Source of the DNA: Dipteris shenzhenensis
Taxonomy: Eukaryota > Polypodiophyta > Polypodiopsida > Gleicheniales
NCBI GenBank assembly: GCA_047967505.1
Contig: CM106538.1
Length of the DNA stretch: 64,000 bases
Strand: one strand, 5' to 3'
The translations under genes were made by a program, and so were the position numbers. Each line of letters begins with the position of its first letter. Positions within the stretch are counted from its first letter, which is position 1. Of this stretch, positions 41,581-53,346 are shown in pieces. The notes beneath the pieces were generated by a model. That model saw only the letters and a list, made by a program, of their open reading frames with translations, was not told the origin of the DNA and did no database searches.

Positions 41581-43522
41581 TACAAGCAGTGCCAACCTAG
41601 AAGGAAGTGGATAGTCACCAGAGGTCTCAGTCAGTGCACCAATACTCATAGCTGACGACGATGGAAAGTCATCTCTTGTCCTGATATCTCATTGCAAGTG
41701 TGCCATCACATGTCTACAATGAGTGACACATCCACTAAATCTGCTATACATCTCATCATCATCATGTGATAAATGTTGTCTCTTCAAGTGTGATCTAAGT
41801 TGGTCTCATCTCTATTTCCTAAAATATCATTCATATATATACATTCTTAAGCTAGAAAATTATGGGGCAAAGAAAATTTTAACTTAAAAAAGTATGTATT
41901 AATTATATATATACCATGGATATTGGTGCAACACAGCTACCTCTTGGTGCACCTGGCCATCTGCCTCTAAACATCTCATGATTGCCACATATCTATAATT
42001 TATAATGGAGGAGGCCTTTGCAATCTACACAGCAACACGTGCTCTTCTCCTCAAATTTGCGCTAAGTATCTCACGGTGGAGAATCCTCCTCTATTGAAGA
42101 TGATGACCTAACTACTGGGGGATATGTGTGCTAGAGAGCCCATGTATAGGTGGTGGTGGTGGTGATGGTGTACCTGATGACTCATTTTTGAATCCATATC
42201 CTATATGGAAAACAAACATGCCATAAGATTTTTTCAAACCATTAGTACCTTATATTTTTCAACCATTACAAAACCTATGAGAAATACTTTAATGAATATA
42301 ATATTCAAATGAGAATCTATTTGAGTATGCTAGTTTTATGAATTGTATTTTGCAAGCAAAAAAAAACACTTTGATATGTATATAATGCAAATGAGAATTT
42401 ATTTGAGAATAATAGTTTTAGTACCAACCATTACACAAGCTAGGAAAAACATTTTAATGAATATGAAGTACAACTGCAACTTTCTTGAGATCCTAGGTTT
42501 GCATTAAACCATTTTGAAACACAAGAAAAATCTAGTTTATTGACAACATAGTACCTGCATTTTTACTCAACCATCCTCGGAGGGGGTAAAATAAAGCCCA
42601 AATATCATCTAACGGGGGGGTCTCCATGGGGGGCCAGTTTTGAGTACTAAACTATTTACATGCCACACATCAAGTAATATATTCATGTATTTTGTCAACA
42701 CTCTTGTCTAACATCTACCAAGGCTTTTAGCATTTTCCTGGCTATTTTCATTCATGTGAATGTCTTATCTATAAAACACTCTTCTCTTGCATTAATGCTA
42801 CTAACAATTTTCAAGTTTCTATGATCGAATGCAGATGAAAAGCACGTGTGGAAAACCCATGAGACGTTTGAGTATAGAAAAGGCCTCATGGAGTTTTTTT
42901 AATAAATAAATAACAAAAAAAAAAGGTAGTTGCTAATCCATCGATATTATAAATCATATATCACATATGCATCTTGAAGTTCATTATATTAACACACAGG
43001 TCCAATGCCATTCTTTTAAACACTTGATTTACCTTTATATCACACAAAAATGCAAACGTGGACACATCAGAAGAACGCATCAAGAAAGAATGGAAAAGGG
43101 GATAGTGCAACACTTGGGCAAAGGAGGAAAGTGAACCTTCCTTAATCTGTGAGTATAGTCTATTTTAAAAAATATGTTTAACTCAATAGTTTTCATATTT
43201 GTTCAAGAAAATAATAATCTTCAATTTAATGCAAGAAAAGGATTATGGGTGGGATTCTACAAAGGAGGAGATGGGAGAGGTCACCAGGTACTTGGATACC
43301 TTGCTCTTTGTAAGAGGCTACTTGTTGCAATGGGTGTGATGCCTTTACTAGTGGTACGTGAGTGGTATGTTAAGTCTATCTATATTCCTTACACATTATG
43401 TTTCCTTTGAAAACTCATAGGCTTTCTGCATGTGTGTTTTTTTTTAAATGTTTATTTGTGTAGGATCTCATGAAGCTTATAGGCTCATAAAAAATAAATT
43501 GATATAATATGTGATATATTAG
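41581..43522. other. No recognisable gene
   Basis: AT-rich sequence with local duplications (for example ATGAGAATCTATTTGAG at 42311 and 42391). The plus-strand frame 43174-43410 has no known motif. Confidence 0.4.
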
Positions 43523-43690
43523 ATGCAAGAGATAGAGGGAGAGGAATTTGAAGAGGAGGAACAAAGAGCTACACAAGAGAGGCAAGAAGATGATGAAAGA
43601 GGTGACAAGGACGAAGGTGACGATGGACATGATGGATCAGATAGTGATCATAGTGGAGATGGTCATGGTACAGGTGTAGGATGGGAGTAG
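43523..43690 (+). CDS. Small acidic ORF (55 residues), possible 3' exon
   Basis: MQEIEGEEFEEEEQRATQER followed by a Asp/Gly/His-rich stretch and stop TAG 43688-43690. A very acidic tail of this kind is common at the end of plant transposon proteins. Could be the last exon of a plus-strand gene whose earlier part (43174-43410) is unclear. Low confidence as an independent gene. Confidence 0.3.
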   Translation: MQEIEGEEFEEEEQRATQERQEDDERGDKDEGDDGHDGSDSDHSGDGHGTGVGWE

Positions 43691-44404
43691 GGCTGGAATA
43701 TGGGAGATGAGGGATTAGAGGGCTGGAATCACTAGTAGATGAGAGAGCGGGATCAAGATCCCATTTTGAGTACTAGCTAGAGACACATGACTATAGGCAT
43801 AATTGATATTGTATGTACTTTTTTATATTTGGATCATTAATATGTTTACTTACTTTCATTATATATTTACGTCTAAACCTAGCATTCAAATTTATGGTAT
43901 TTGAATAAAATCAAATATAAGTTATGAAATAAAATAGTCTAGTTGAGTCATATTAAGTGGAGCAATTATTACCATATTTTCCATGGTTCATAATTTATAG
44001 TTCATAAGCATTTAATTCCATCTAACAATGTGGGGAAAAAAATAAAACCATCGGGAACATGTACTCACTCCTTTCATAAAATAGAGTGAGTACAAGTAGT
44101 ATGCGTTTATAAAATAGTATGCAAATCATTTACGATTTTACAATTAAAGAAAAATAGAGCTAAGATATGTGAAACTTACTGTGCTTGGAATGACACGCTT
44201 GAAAAATAGACTCTAATAGCTAACAGCAGAGAAAAGGCCCAGAAAAGGATTAGAGATAGAAAATGGAGATATACTAAGATAAAGTAGAAAATGGAGACAA
44301 ATTAATAGAAAATATAGATTTGGAACTGTGATACTAGAGCTAGGGACTTGCAAATGGCACGACGGGCTAAAGCAGCTTGTTTATGTCTACAAGGGCCATC
44401 CCTA

Positions 44405-44685
44405 ACAACTTTTTTTTTATAGGCATGTTTGAGTCATTAAAAGACTCAATTTGAGTCATTTTAAGACCCTAGCTTTTGAAAAAATAGACTCATTAAGTGA
44501 CTCAAATGCTACAATCATTTAATGATATTCACTCAAATTTTTTTTAGGGATAGGGTCTTAAAACGACTCAAATTGAGTTGTTACTGATATTCCAGTATGA
44601 CTCTGGTAACGACTCTATATATTTTTTTTAAATATACGTATTTGTGTCACTTGCGTAATCGTTATGGGTGGATTCTACAGTAGTG
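44405..44685 (-). mobile_element. Canonical CACTA transposon terminus with subterminal repeats
   Basis: Reading leftwards from 44685 on the minus strand: CACTACTGTAGAATCCACCC, a textbook CACTA terminus, followed by direct and inverted GACTCAAATTGAGTC-type repeats back to 44405. The element body lies to the left; its other end is not certain (462 is a related inward-facing end). Confidence 0.65.
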
Positions 44686-45546
44686 CAATTGTGAAAAATC
44701 TGACAAATTTTAGGCAATTTAGTTATATTTTAGCTTTAAAATCTGCAAATTCTCAAGAAAAACTTGAAACTATTTGGTGAGAAAAATGGTTTTATGGTGA
44801 GGTGGGGAGAAAAGAGTTTATTAGCATTGCCTCTTTAGAGGGAGTGCTATATTGTGGAGGATTGAAACTCTTTTGTGAGTTTAGACATGTAATTTTGAAA
44901 TAATTCACAAAGTTTTGTGTTTCAAATTGCCATTTATGGAGATCATCCTACAAAAGATTCCTTTTAATAGCCCAATGCTCTTTTGAAAATCATGTGCTTT
45001 CTCTTTTGCATCCAAAAGTGCAGGCGGGTGCTCTCCAAACAAACATATTAATATTAGGATGCGTTTACACCACCGTGTCCACTCGAGGTTGGCTCAATAG
45101 GAGGGACGGGCTTGAACACTGAAACAAAGTTAGGAGCTTGGATGCGCACCCAGGTCTGACCCTCGAGAAACGGAGGTGCAATGAATGATATTGACAAAGT
45201 CGAGGTTTTACAATTTCAAACATGGGTGCAGGAACCCAGCGTTATTCTGCATGAGATGTTGGTGAAGTCCAAACATAATATTATTATGATGAACGTTGAG
45301 GGTGGCGCGCCACTTCATGTGGAGGCGTTCTTTGTATTCATGCACACCTCACGCCTCCCCTTCAGATTCACAAGTCTTTCCTCTCAACGATAATCAGCAA
45401 TTTATTTCTCCAGCGCGTATGCTGCTTTCATGAGCTCTGGGTTTCTTCTGTTCCTGCAGCTTTGCCCTCCATGCTGCAATACGGCTGCTCGAAAAGCTCA
45501 GATCTAAATTATATTCTCTTTGTTCTTGATTAACCAGATCAGGTGC
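44686..45546. other. Upstream region of the GDSL gene
   Basis: No coding feature supported; a frame at 45181-45393 has no motif. Probably holds the GDSL promoter; I see no convincing TATA box apart from an AATTATATTC at about 45506. Confidence 0.4.
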
Positions 45547-47358
45547 ATGGCAAGGAAACAGTGCAAGATGTCCGCAGCGCAGGAGAGAAGAGCATGGATG
45601 CCGCGGCTGATGACGGTGACCGTGATCGTCTTGAGCCTTCTGCTCGGCTTTCAGAGCTGCACATGTTTGAAAACGGACAACACTCCTGCTGCCATCGCTA
45701 CTCCGAATGCTACAACGCCTAATGCCACTCATGTCTCGACCAACCATAGCGATGGCGAATCTTATCCAAATGTGCCTGCCATCTTCGTCTTCGGTGACTC
45801 CACAGTCGACAGTGGCAACAACAACGAACTCTTGACCATCGCTCGCGCAGATTTCTACCCTTTCGGCAGAGATTTTGACACCCATCAGGCCACCGGAAGG
45901 TTCAGCAACGGCAGGCTCAGCATCGACTACCTAGGTGTGTCGAATCAATCCTTTGCGGATACCACTTATCGTCCATCTCCTTGCAATTCTGCTGTGATAT
46001 AAAATAGATTTTCGATTTCTTGCAGCCGGGGAGATCTTGCCATGACTTTCCTTGCATTCTGCGCTGTGATAGATGCACTATCGGCGACAATGTAACCATT
46101 TTTTCTCCCGCTGCTGTGCCCAGCTTCGTTCCTACAGCTGCCGCTGGCACCTCCCTTCCTCGCCGACACCACCGCTGTCTTTAACCGAGGAGTCAATTTC
46201 GCGTCTGCTGGATGTGGAATCCTTAACACTACGGGCAATGTTTTCGTAAGTCAAACAGTTTTGCTCGCAAGTGTTAGCACGCAGTGGCTTCGTCGTCTAA
46301 CTCGTGTATACGTGATGTCCAGGGAGAGCATATCTCAATGGATCAACAACTTGCTTACTTCACGCATGTAAAACGTCACCTTGTTTCTACGTTTGGGTCC
46401 TCAAAGACTAACGATCTCATTGCACGCTCTATATACTATATCTCAGTAGGAACCAACGATTACTTGAAGAACTACCTATTGGCAGACTCTTACTATGCAA
46501 CTCGATATTCCGAGGCAGCCTTCCAAGATCTACTGCTGAGCTCGTTCTCTGCTGTGGTCCAGGTGCGCTCTCTCTCTCTCTCTCCCGCCGCCGCCCCCCC
46601 CCTCACCCCCCCCGCCGCCAAAATGCTTACGTTGATCATATTAGAAGTTTGGGATGGCCTTCTTCTGAGCCATCAGCTTCTGAAGATACCTTTGGCACCA
46701 GGTATATAGAGCACATACACTACTACTTCGGTTTCTCAAACTGGATCGTAACATGATGATCCGCAACGTCTATCTCATGTGCAGAAACTCTACAACTTGG
46801 GTGCGCGCAAAATCGTGGTGGCGTCACTTTCACCAATGGGCTGCATCCCTTCCCAGTTGGAAAAGTTTCGAAGCATGAACGGCACTCCAATAACGTCACT
46901 TAACATGATGGCACAAGATTACAACAGGGCACTTCTCGTGATGTTGCTTAGGCTGCAAATGTCACTTCCAGGAGCACTTTTCGTGTATAACAATGTTTAC
47001 GATCTGCTAAATGAGATAACGTACGATCCAGCAGCTTATGGTATGCACTCTCGTTGGATGGGTGATTACGCTATGGAGTACCCCAAAAGGCAAAGCTTAT
47101 GAAGGAAATAGTAAATTTGATCTTTATGGCGCAGGTTTTAAGTTTGGAGACAGTGCGTGTTGCGGGATGGGGAGCTATGGAGGAGCTTTCCCTTGCCTTC
47201 CTGACCTTACAGTATGCAACAATGCTTCTGAATACGTTTTTTGGGACGAATTCCACCCCACGTCCGCTACATACTATTTGCTTGCGCGAACCTTCTGGGA
47301 GGGTGGCCTTGAATACAGCTTTCCCATGAATATCAGCCGGTTGGCTTCCATCCAATGA
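45547..47358 (+). CDS. GDSL esterase/lipase, five exons, intact
   Basis: A secreted serine hydrolase of the SGNH/GDSL family; such enzymes act on acyl esters in the wall or cuticle, but substrate cannot be told from sequence. Exons: 45547-45934, 46124-46245, 46323-46562, 46785-47040, 47135-47358, all with GT...AG introns and exact phase; 1230 bases, 409 residues, stop TGA. Start: first in-frame ATG 45547 (next 45568). A hydrophobic signal-like segment ([13 protein letters not shown]) precedes the mature enzyme. Block [14 protein letters not shown] with nucleophile S85; block [13 protein letters not shown]; block III GTNDY with N215; block V DEFHPT with D373 and H376. All four catalytic/oxyanion blocks are present and length is typical. 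It is the only clearly functional host gene here, lying between a CACTA end and a gypsy LTR. Confidence 0.93.
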
Positions 47359-47989
47359 CAACCAAATTCAGGGAGAAATTTTTTCCTTTGAATCTAGAGT
47401 CGACATGGCCTTTGGAATATGCATATGTGGAATGTAAAATTTCATATTTTGATATATAGCTATTTTTAATTTGTCATATAAGCCTTGGCACTTGTTAATA
47501 TTATCAAATTTGCATTAGCCATCAAAGGAAGGACCCATTTCCTTCCATCCTTGAAAACTCGTTCAATCAAAAGCTAGCAACTTTTCATTCAAGTAACAAC
47601 CAAATTTTTATTTGCAGAACATATATTTTCCTATGAGTTATCATCCCTTCTAAGACAACATGGCCTTTTTGTAACATGACCATAAAAGGCTCTCTTGGAC
47701 TCTCCACCCAGCCACGATTCCAGAGTCCTCCCTACAGCCTACCTGCATGAACTCTTACCCCTAAATTCCTTTTCTTTTCGTGGAGCCTCCCTCTATAATC
47801 TCCCCTGAACCCAATGCTTGCCACTTGGAGCCCAATTGAGTGCCACATGTCCATAATGGACCTTAGAACCTTACTGTCCTTTAAGCCTTAATATTGCACT
47901 CCCTATTGATGCAAGCACTGTCGAGCATTTTGGTTTCCCGCTTCACTGTAACCACACCAGACAATGCCGGGATTATGGCTGATGTAACA
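47359..47989 (-). mobile_element. Probable gypsy 3' LTR (start at 47989), extent unknown
   Basis: Minus-strand reading from 47989 begins TGTTACATCAGCC right after a purine tract TTAAGGGGAAGGGA (48004-47991) that follows the chromodomain ORF, as expected for PPT and LTR start. The other LTR end is not identifiable before the GDSL stop at 47358; the first part of this interval is the GDSL 3' region. Confidence 0.45.
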
Positions 47990-48006
47990 TTCCCTTCCCC
48001 TTAAGA

Positions 48007-49494
48007 CTAGTTTACGTCCTCAAAAACAAAATTGGGAAACCTCCTCTGGAGACTGCTTACCCTTTCCCATGTTGAACTCTCTTCAGATCTAACTTTCCAC
48101 TTAACCAGACATTCTTGCCATATAGTATGTCGCGTTCTTTTTTCTTGTCTATCTAAAATTCTTTCTGGTTCATGTGGTAAAGATGCGGGTTCAATGAGTT
48201 CAACTAGGACTTCATTTCCAATGAGATTATCATCATCTCCTAATTTTCTTTTTAGCCTACTAACATGAAAACCTGGATGTACTCTACATCCCTCAGGTAA
48301 GGCTAATTTGTAAGAAAGCTCTCCAATCCTCTTAAGTATTGTGAATGGTCCACAATACCTAGGAGACAACTTCGGACATTTACCTGTCTTTAGAGATTCT
48401 GAAGATTCAGGTACCTTAAGGTAGACTTTCTCATTTACTTCAAACTCCAACTTTCAACAGTGGGGGTTTGCATAACTTCATGCTCTATCTTGAGCTCTTC
48501 TTATGCTATCTTTAGCTAACTTAAGCATTTGATTCATTCTTTAAGAAAGTCTTTGGCCGCTTGAACCTTCTCTTTTTCAAGTCCCACTGTCATTGGGGCT
48601 CTTGGTTGAAATCCATACATCATCATGAATGGACTAAAACCTGTAGCTGAATGTTTGGCACTGTTATATGCAAATTCTAATATGGGCAAATACTGTTCCG
48701 AATTAGTTTGCCGTTTACTTACATATGCTCAAAGCATATCCTCAATGATCTGATTGACCCTTTCAGTTTGACCATCACTCTATGGATGGTCCACGGTGCT
48801 CATATTCAATGAAGTTTCTAACCTCTTGAACATAGCCCTCCAAAAATGGCCATTAAATTTTCTATCCCGGTCACTAACAATACCAGCTGGTAGCCCATAT
48901 AGTCTATAGATATGCTCCACAGATAGCCTAGCTAATTAACGAGTTTTAACATCTTCATTGACAGGAATAAAATAAGCCATCTTGGTCAACCGATCCACAA
49001 TTACCCACATAGAGTTGTGCCCCCCCTCTGTGTCCTAGGTAACCCCACAATGAAATCCATGGAAATGCTTTTCCATTTGCCAGATGGAATTTCCAATGGG
49101 TGTAGGGGACCTCCTACCTTAAGGCATTTAGTCTTATTAACCTGGCATTTTTGGCACTTCAATACATAGTCTTGGATGTCCTTACATATTCCAAGCCAAA
49201 GGAATTGTCTTTTCAGAAGCACATATGTCTTTCAAATTCCCGGGTGTCCAGTACTCGGACTATTTTAACATTCAAAAAGGATTTGGTGCCTAATGTCATT
49301 ATCATCTGGGACACATACTCTACCCTCGTAGAGCAGGTAGCTATCTTCAATAGTATATTTTTTCCACTTGAGTCCTTTATCTCACCAACTTGTGGTGTGT
49401 CGCCATTTCCATGCAACTCCTCAGTGAAAGCCTCTTGATTACTTGGATCTCTATTTTTAATTGCTTTCCATATTTCACACACAACAACACAAAG
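48007..49494 (-). pseudogene. Ty3/gypsy integrase and chromodomain (chromovirus), decayed
   Basis: Minus strand. After a short pre-integrase linker (from 49494) comes the zinc-binding part (FLWLGICKDIQDYVLKCQKC, about 49200-49140), then the integrase core with SISMDFIVGLP (first Asp), a V-S-D-R-D motif (second Asp, about 48870) and QTERVNQ (Glu, about 48770). Then comes an intact 147-residue piece (48450-48007) with the GPFTIL...[10 protein letters not shown]-terminal fold and a chromodomain-like [17 protein letters not shown] end. Stops at 48780-48782 (HP-stop-SDGQTERV, Gln in the family) and 48729-48731 (ML-stop-AYV, Arg in the family) break it. Upstream RNase H and half of RT are absent. 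It abuts the CACTA end at 49495. Confidence 0.85.
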
Positions 49495-49740
49495 CAACTA
49501 TAGATGCACTTGATAGACGCGCAAAATAGCGAGCACGTCTATAGGCATTGCTTGAATAGAGAAATTACGGGTGCGTCTAATAGCACGTCTAACAGGTCGT
49601 CTATTTGTGTGTGTATTGACACTTCTATTAGCGCATCTACACTAAGAAGATACAGGCCCGTCTAATACTACGTCTGTTAGAGCATCTATTTGCGTGTGTA
49701 TTAGCGTGTCTATTAGCGCATCTACACTGAGAATTAGACG
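49495..49740 (+). repeat. CACTA 3' terminus with AGACGC subterminal repeats
   Basis: CAACTATAGATGCACTTGAT then AGACGCGCAAAATAG; many GCGTCTA/TAGACGC repeats follow to 49740. It shares TAGATGCAC...ATAGACGC with 53222-53252. Both now read inwards in the same direction, although they should be inverted; an inversion explains this. Confidence 0.6.
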
Positions 49741-49881
49741 CGTATTTAGACGCAAAATAGAGAATATAGAAAGTGAGATTTTGGTGTACATCACTGCTTT
49801 CCAAACATTGCCCATGATTACCAAAGCACATAATTTTAACAAAAACATCAATGCTTTTTTGCAAGCCCACATATACAAGAA

Positions 49882-51078
49882 TTAAGTGAGGTGAGGACAA
49901 TGAGACAATTGTAAAATAGTTTTGCCAATATCAATGATGGGATACTGTTCAATCTCATCCTCAATGAGATCAACCCTTACCAAACTATCTACTTCAAAAT
50001 CCAAACAAATGTTTAGATCTACAAATACATTCAACCCACTACTACTTGTGCTATGCATGTGCTCATCGAAATTAGCTTCACCAATGGTAGGCTTGTCCTC
50101 ACGGGTAATGGCCTCAATATCTGTGTCTCCTATCTCATGATCATCCTCCTCTAGTCTCGTATCACGGTCATCATCGCCTCCATGGCCATGATCATCCTCC
50201 ATATGCTCCATATTAGTAAATGTACTATACATCACTTTGGAAGGTGGCATAATAGGTATGACATGCCACCATCCATTATTATCCACCCTTGGTTGATAGA
50301 CAACCTAATTCAAACACAAATACAATCATGTTATTTTCCTTGCATCGAAGGTATCAAATATTTAAAAGCGAGTATTTTTATATGTGTGCACAGTGCCTGT
50401 TCACATTGTTGCGGTAGTACTAGTGTGTCCTTCCTACTTTGCCAAAACTTTTTGGAGTCAATAGCTACAAAGCCACTTGCATGGCGTTTGATTGTTGCAT
50501 TAGGGCCTCTTTCCACCACGTCCTTAAGCCACTTTACATCCAAAACATACACAAAGAAGTGTCGAAAGTCGAGCTTAATAATATCTTGAATTATGCCACA
50601 ATAATCATCCATGGCTCCATTGGCTCCCTCAAAGCTAGCAATGACGCCGCAATCTTGTGTGTTTCTCTTATCATCAATCCGTTGTATTCGAAAATGCTTG
50701 CCCTCACACCATATAGCATTGAACATAGTGCACTACACTAAGAAAAAATCAATTAAATAAACAATCTAAATTATTGAAAGCTCTTAACTTATGCATAACA
50801 TTCTATATACTGACCTTGCTCATGCATCCCCTAGCATACTCCCATTCTTCCATTGTGATATGCATCCCCTCGTCTTTCTCTGCTTTCTCCATTTCGTCAA
50901 GTAGCCAATCCACATGAATATCCTTTGGAAATGCTCTTAGATACTGAGGGTATGGCACACGAGATCCATGGTGTGTATGAAAGAGGGCCCTTTCTTCTTG
51001 TCTTCTTGCATTTGCATCCTCGTATCTTGTCACCCATCTTTTCATCACATCACTATTAAGCACGCAATAGAGGTTGAT
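49882..51078 (-). pseudogene. CACTA (En/Spm) TNP2 transposase, C-terminal half
   Basis: Minus strand. Exon-like pieces: 51078-50803 (NLYCVLNSDVMKRWVTRYED ... YPQYLRAFPKDIHVDWLL), a GT at its end, then 50735-50400 (QDCGVIASFEG, YCGIIQDIIKLDF, VKWLKDV, LVLPQQCEQ) and 50286-49882 (NNGWWHVIPIMPPSKV, acidic tail). These are the post-TNP2 C-terminal domains of plant CACTA transposases (DUF4216-like). The first residues continue exactly where the plus-strand TNP2 frame at 56265 ends, so the two are halves of one gene. Confidence 0.8.
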
Positions 51079-53216
51079 ATTTGACAACTCCAGAAAGGGA
51101 TGGTGTGATTAGGGAGGCCAAGGAAAGGGCTAGAAAGGGAAAAGCAATAGTTGGAGAGGAAACACATGAGGAGGTGCAAATGGAAAATCAAGAGGATAAC
51201 GTGGAAATGGCGGATATAGACTACGGTGATTATGGAATTCCGTATATGGAATTCACTAAACTTGAAACTCGAACAAAAAATATAGAAACACACCTAGGAG
51301 TTATCAGTGAAACACTAAAAACCCTAGCTGAAGCTATAACTAAGATTGCTGATTTTCAATCAGTATCTATTACTGAAAAATCACCAATTCCTCCTAATCA
51401 AGTTGAGAGGTCCACCTCTCGGCTTAGAGAAACCTCAAACATCCTTAAGGACTTAAACGCCAATTTTCAATGGGGAAGAAAAGGAGCATAATAAAGATGC
51501 GATTAATACACTCTTGCAAAAGTATCGACTCGCGAATACTCCTTCTAAAAATCAAGTCATGGAAGCAAGTCTTTCCCTTGGAAATAAAGCCTATAAAATG
51601 GTGGATGAGCCTCAAGGAGAGCGATAGAATTCCTAGGTATTGGACTGACTTTGAACAAGCCTTCCTAAAAGAGTTTTTATCGAAAAATAAATTAGAAAGA
51701 GCGTGGGAGGCCTGGGACAATTGCACTATGGGTAAAAACACTCTAGTCCAATACATAGTGAACTATAGGGAGGCAGTCCTTAAGTTGAGGGGAATCGATG
51801 AATTCCAAAAGATAAGGGGTTTCATGAGACGTCTCAAAGACACTTATAAGGCTGAGGTGAAAAGAAATTCTCCTAAAACCTTCGAAGAAGCCATTAAGTA
51901 TGCCCAAATATACGATGATACGATGGGGAAATTCAGAGTTGGAACTTTAGAGCAAATAGTTTTTGTTCCAAAGTTTAATAAATTTCCCAATTTGAAAAGG
52001 AAGGGGCACTTTAAGAAGGATGTTCCTTAGGCACCACCTAAGAAACCTCAAACACAAAATTATCCTCTCTTGAAGAAAGAGGATTATGAAAGGGCCAGGC
52101 AAGAAAATCTTTGCTTCAAATGTTTGGGCAAAGACCATGCTGTTTGGAATTGCCCTAAAAATAAACCAGCAGGAGCTAAAGCCCCATATAGACCTCCATA
52201 AAAACAAGTGCATGTGGTGCAAGTGTTGCCGCTTAATGGTACTAAAAAGTACACTAAGGTAGAGGTCTATCATGAGGATAGCACCCACATGTGTTGTCTA
52301 TCATCGGCAATGTGGCAGCCCACCTTTGGTCCTCATGATCTAATGAGGATGCATGGAAAAATTAAGCGACAAAGAGTAAGAGTGATGGTTGATGATAGTG
52401 CAACACATAATTTCTTGAACTACTCATTAGTTAAGAAATCAAAATTGCCTGAGAGTCCTAGTGCCCATAAATATGTGGTCTCTTTGGCAAAGGGCAATGA
52501 TAAAAAAGTTTTGGACACCATGATATATGGTGTAGAGGTGGATATTCAAGGCTATCAGGATGCCTTGGATTTGTAAATCATGCATCTCGAGACGAATAGA
52601 TGTAGTCCTTGGTCGAGAATAGTTGTATAGTCTTGGGCATAGCTTATAGAGGAGTTATCTTAATAACTCCATTATGTTTGAAAAAGAGGGTAGAGTCTTC
52701 CATATTTAAGGAGAACATGATGTGCCTATCTCTCCTCTTATTTGTTCGATGGAATTGGAACGACTACTACATCAAGAAGAATGCGAGGTATATTTTTGTG
52801 AACTTACTTTTATTGGTGATTCTATGTCTTCTGCATCGGAAAGAAGTAGTGTTCTTTTTGATAATGTTAAAAAGTATAAATCTTCTTTCAATGATTTAAT
52901 GTTTGAATTTAAAGATGTTTTTGCGTCTGATTTACTTGATGGTTTACCTCCTGAGAGAGAAATAGATCGTAAAATAGATTTAATTCCTGGATCTACCCCT
53001 ATTTGTAAACCCTCGTATAGGCTTAGTCAAACGGAGGAACGTGAGGTCAAAAGACAGTTAATGGAATATCTTAGGAAGGGCCAAATCCAAACAAGTAGCT
53101 CACCTTGGTTTGCACCACTTTTACCGGTAAAGCAAAAGGATGGTACTATGCGTTTATGCATAGATTACCGAGCACTGAATAAAATCACCATAAAAAATAA
53201 GTATAAATACAGAGAG
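51079..53216 (+). pseudogene. Ty3/gypsy gag-protease-RT (5' part), decayed
   Basis: Plus strand. Gag begins abruptly at 51079 (SREG-like DGVIREAKERARKGKA) and switches frame at about 51475. Stops lie at TAG 52028 and TAA 52199, around the zinc knuckle CFKCLGKDHAVWNC (52112-52153). Protease reads MVDDSATHNF where the family has DSGATHNF, so the catalytic D-S-G is altered. After another frame change come the N-terminal RT blocks ([37 protein letters not shown]). RT stops at NKITIKNKY where a CACTA end begins. No LTR or PBS precedes gag, consistent with a breakpoint at 51079. Confidence 0.85.
52112..52153 (+). other. Gypsy gag CCHC zinc knuckle
   Basis: C-x2-C-x4-H-x4-C intact, in the same frame as the surrounding gag despite flanking stops. 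Confidence 0.8.
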
Positions 53217-53221
53217 CAGAC

Positions 53222-53330
53222 ATAGTTTTAGATGCACCTATAGACGCACACCACGGACCAGACAGACGCAGTTTTAGATGTGCCACAGAGTTTTTAGATT
53301 AAATATTTGAAGAAAAGCAAATTTTTTTGG
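53222..53330 (+). repeat. CACTA 5' terminus with AGACGC repeats
   Basis: CATAGTTTTAGATGCACCTA then TAGACGCAC, GACAGACGCAG; abuts gypsy RT on the left and the TNP1/TNP2-type coding region on the right. Confidence 0.6.
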
Positions 53331-53346
53331 GTTGTTTGTTTGTAGG

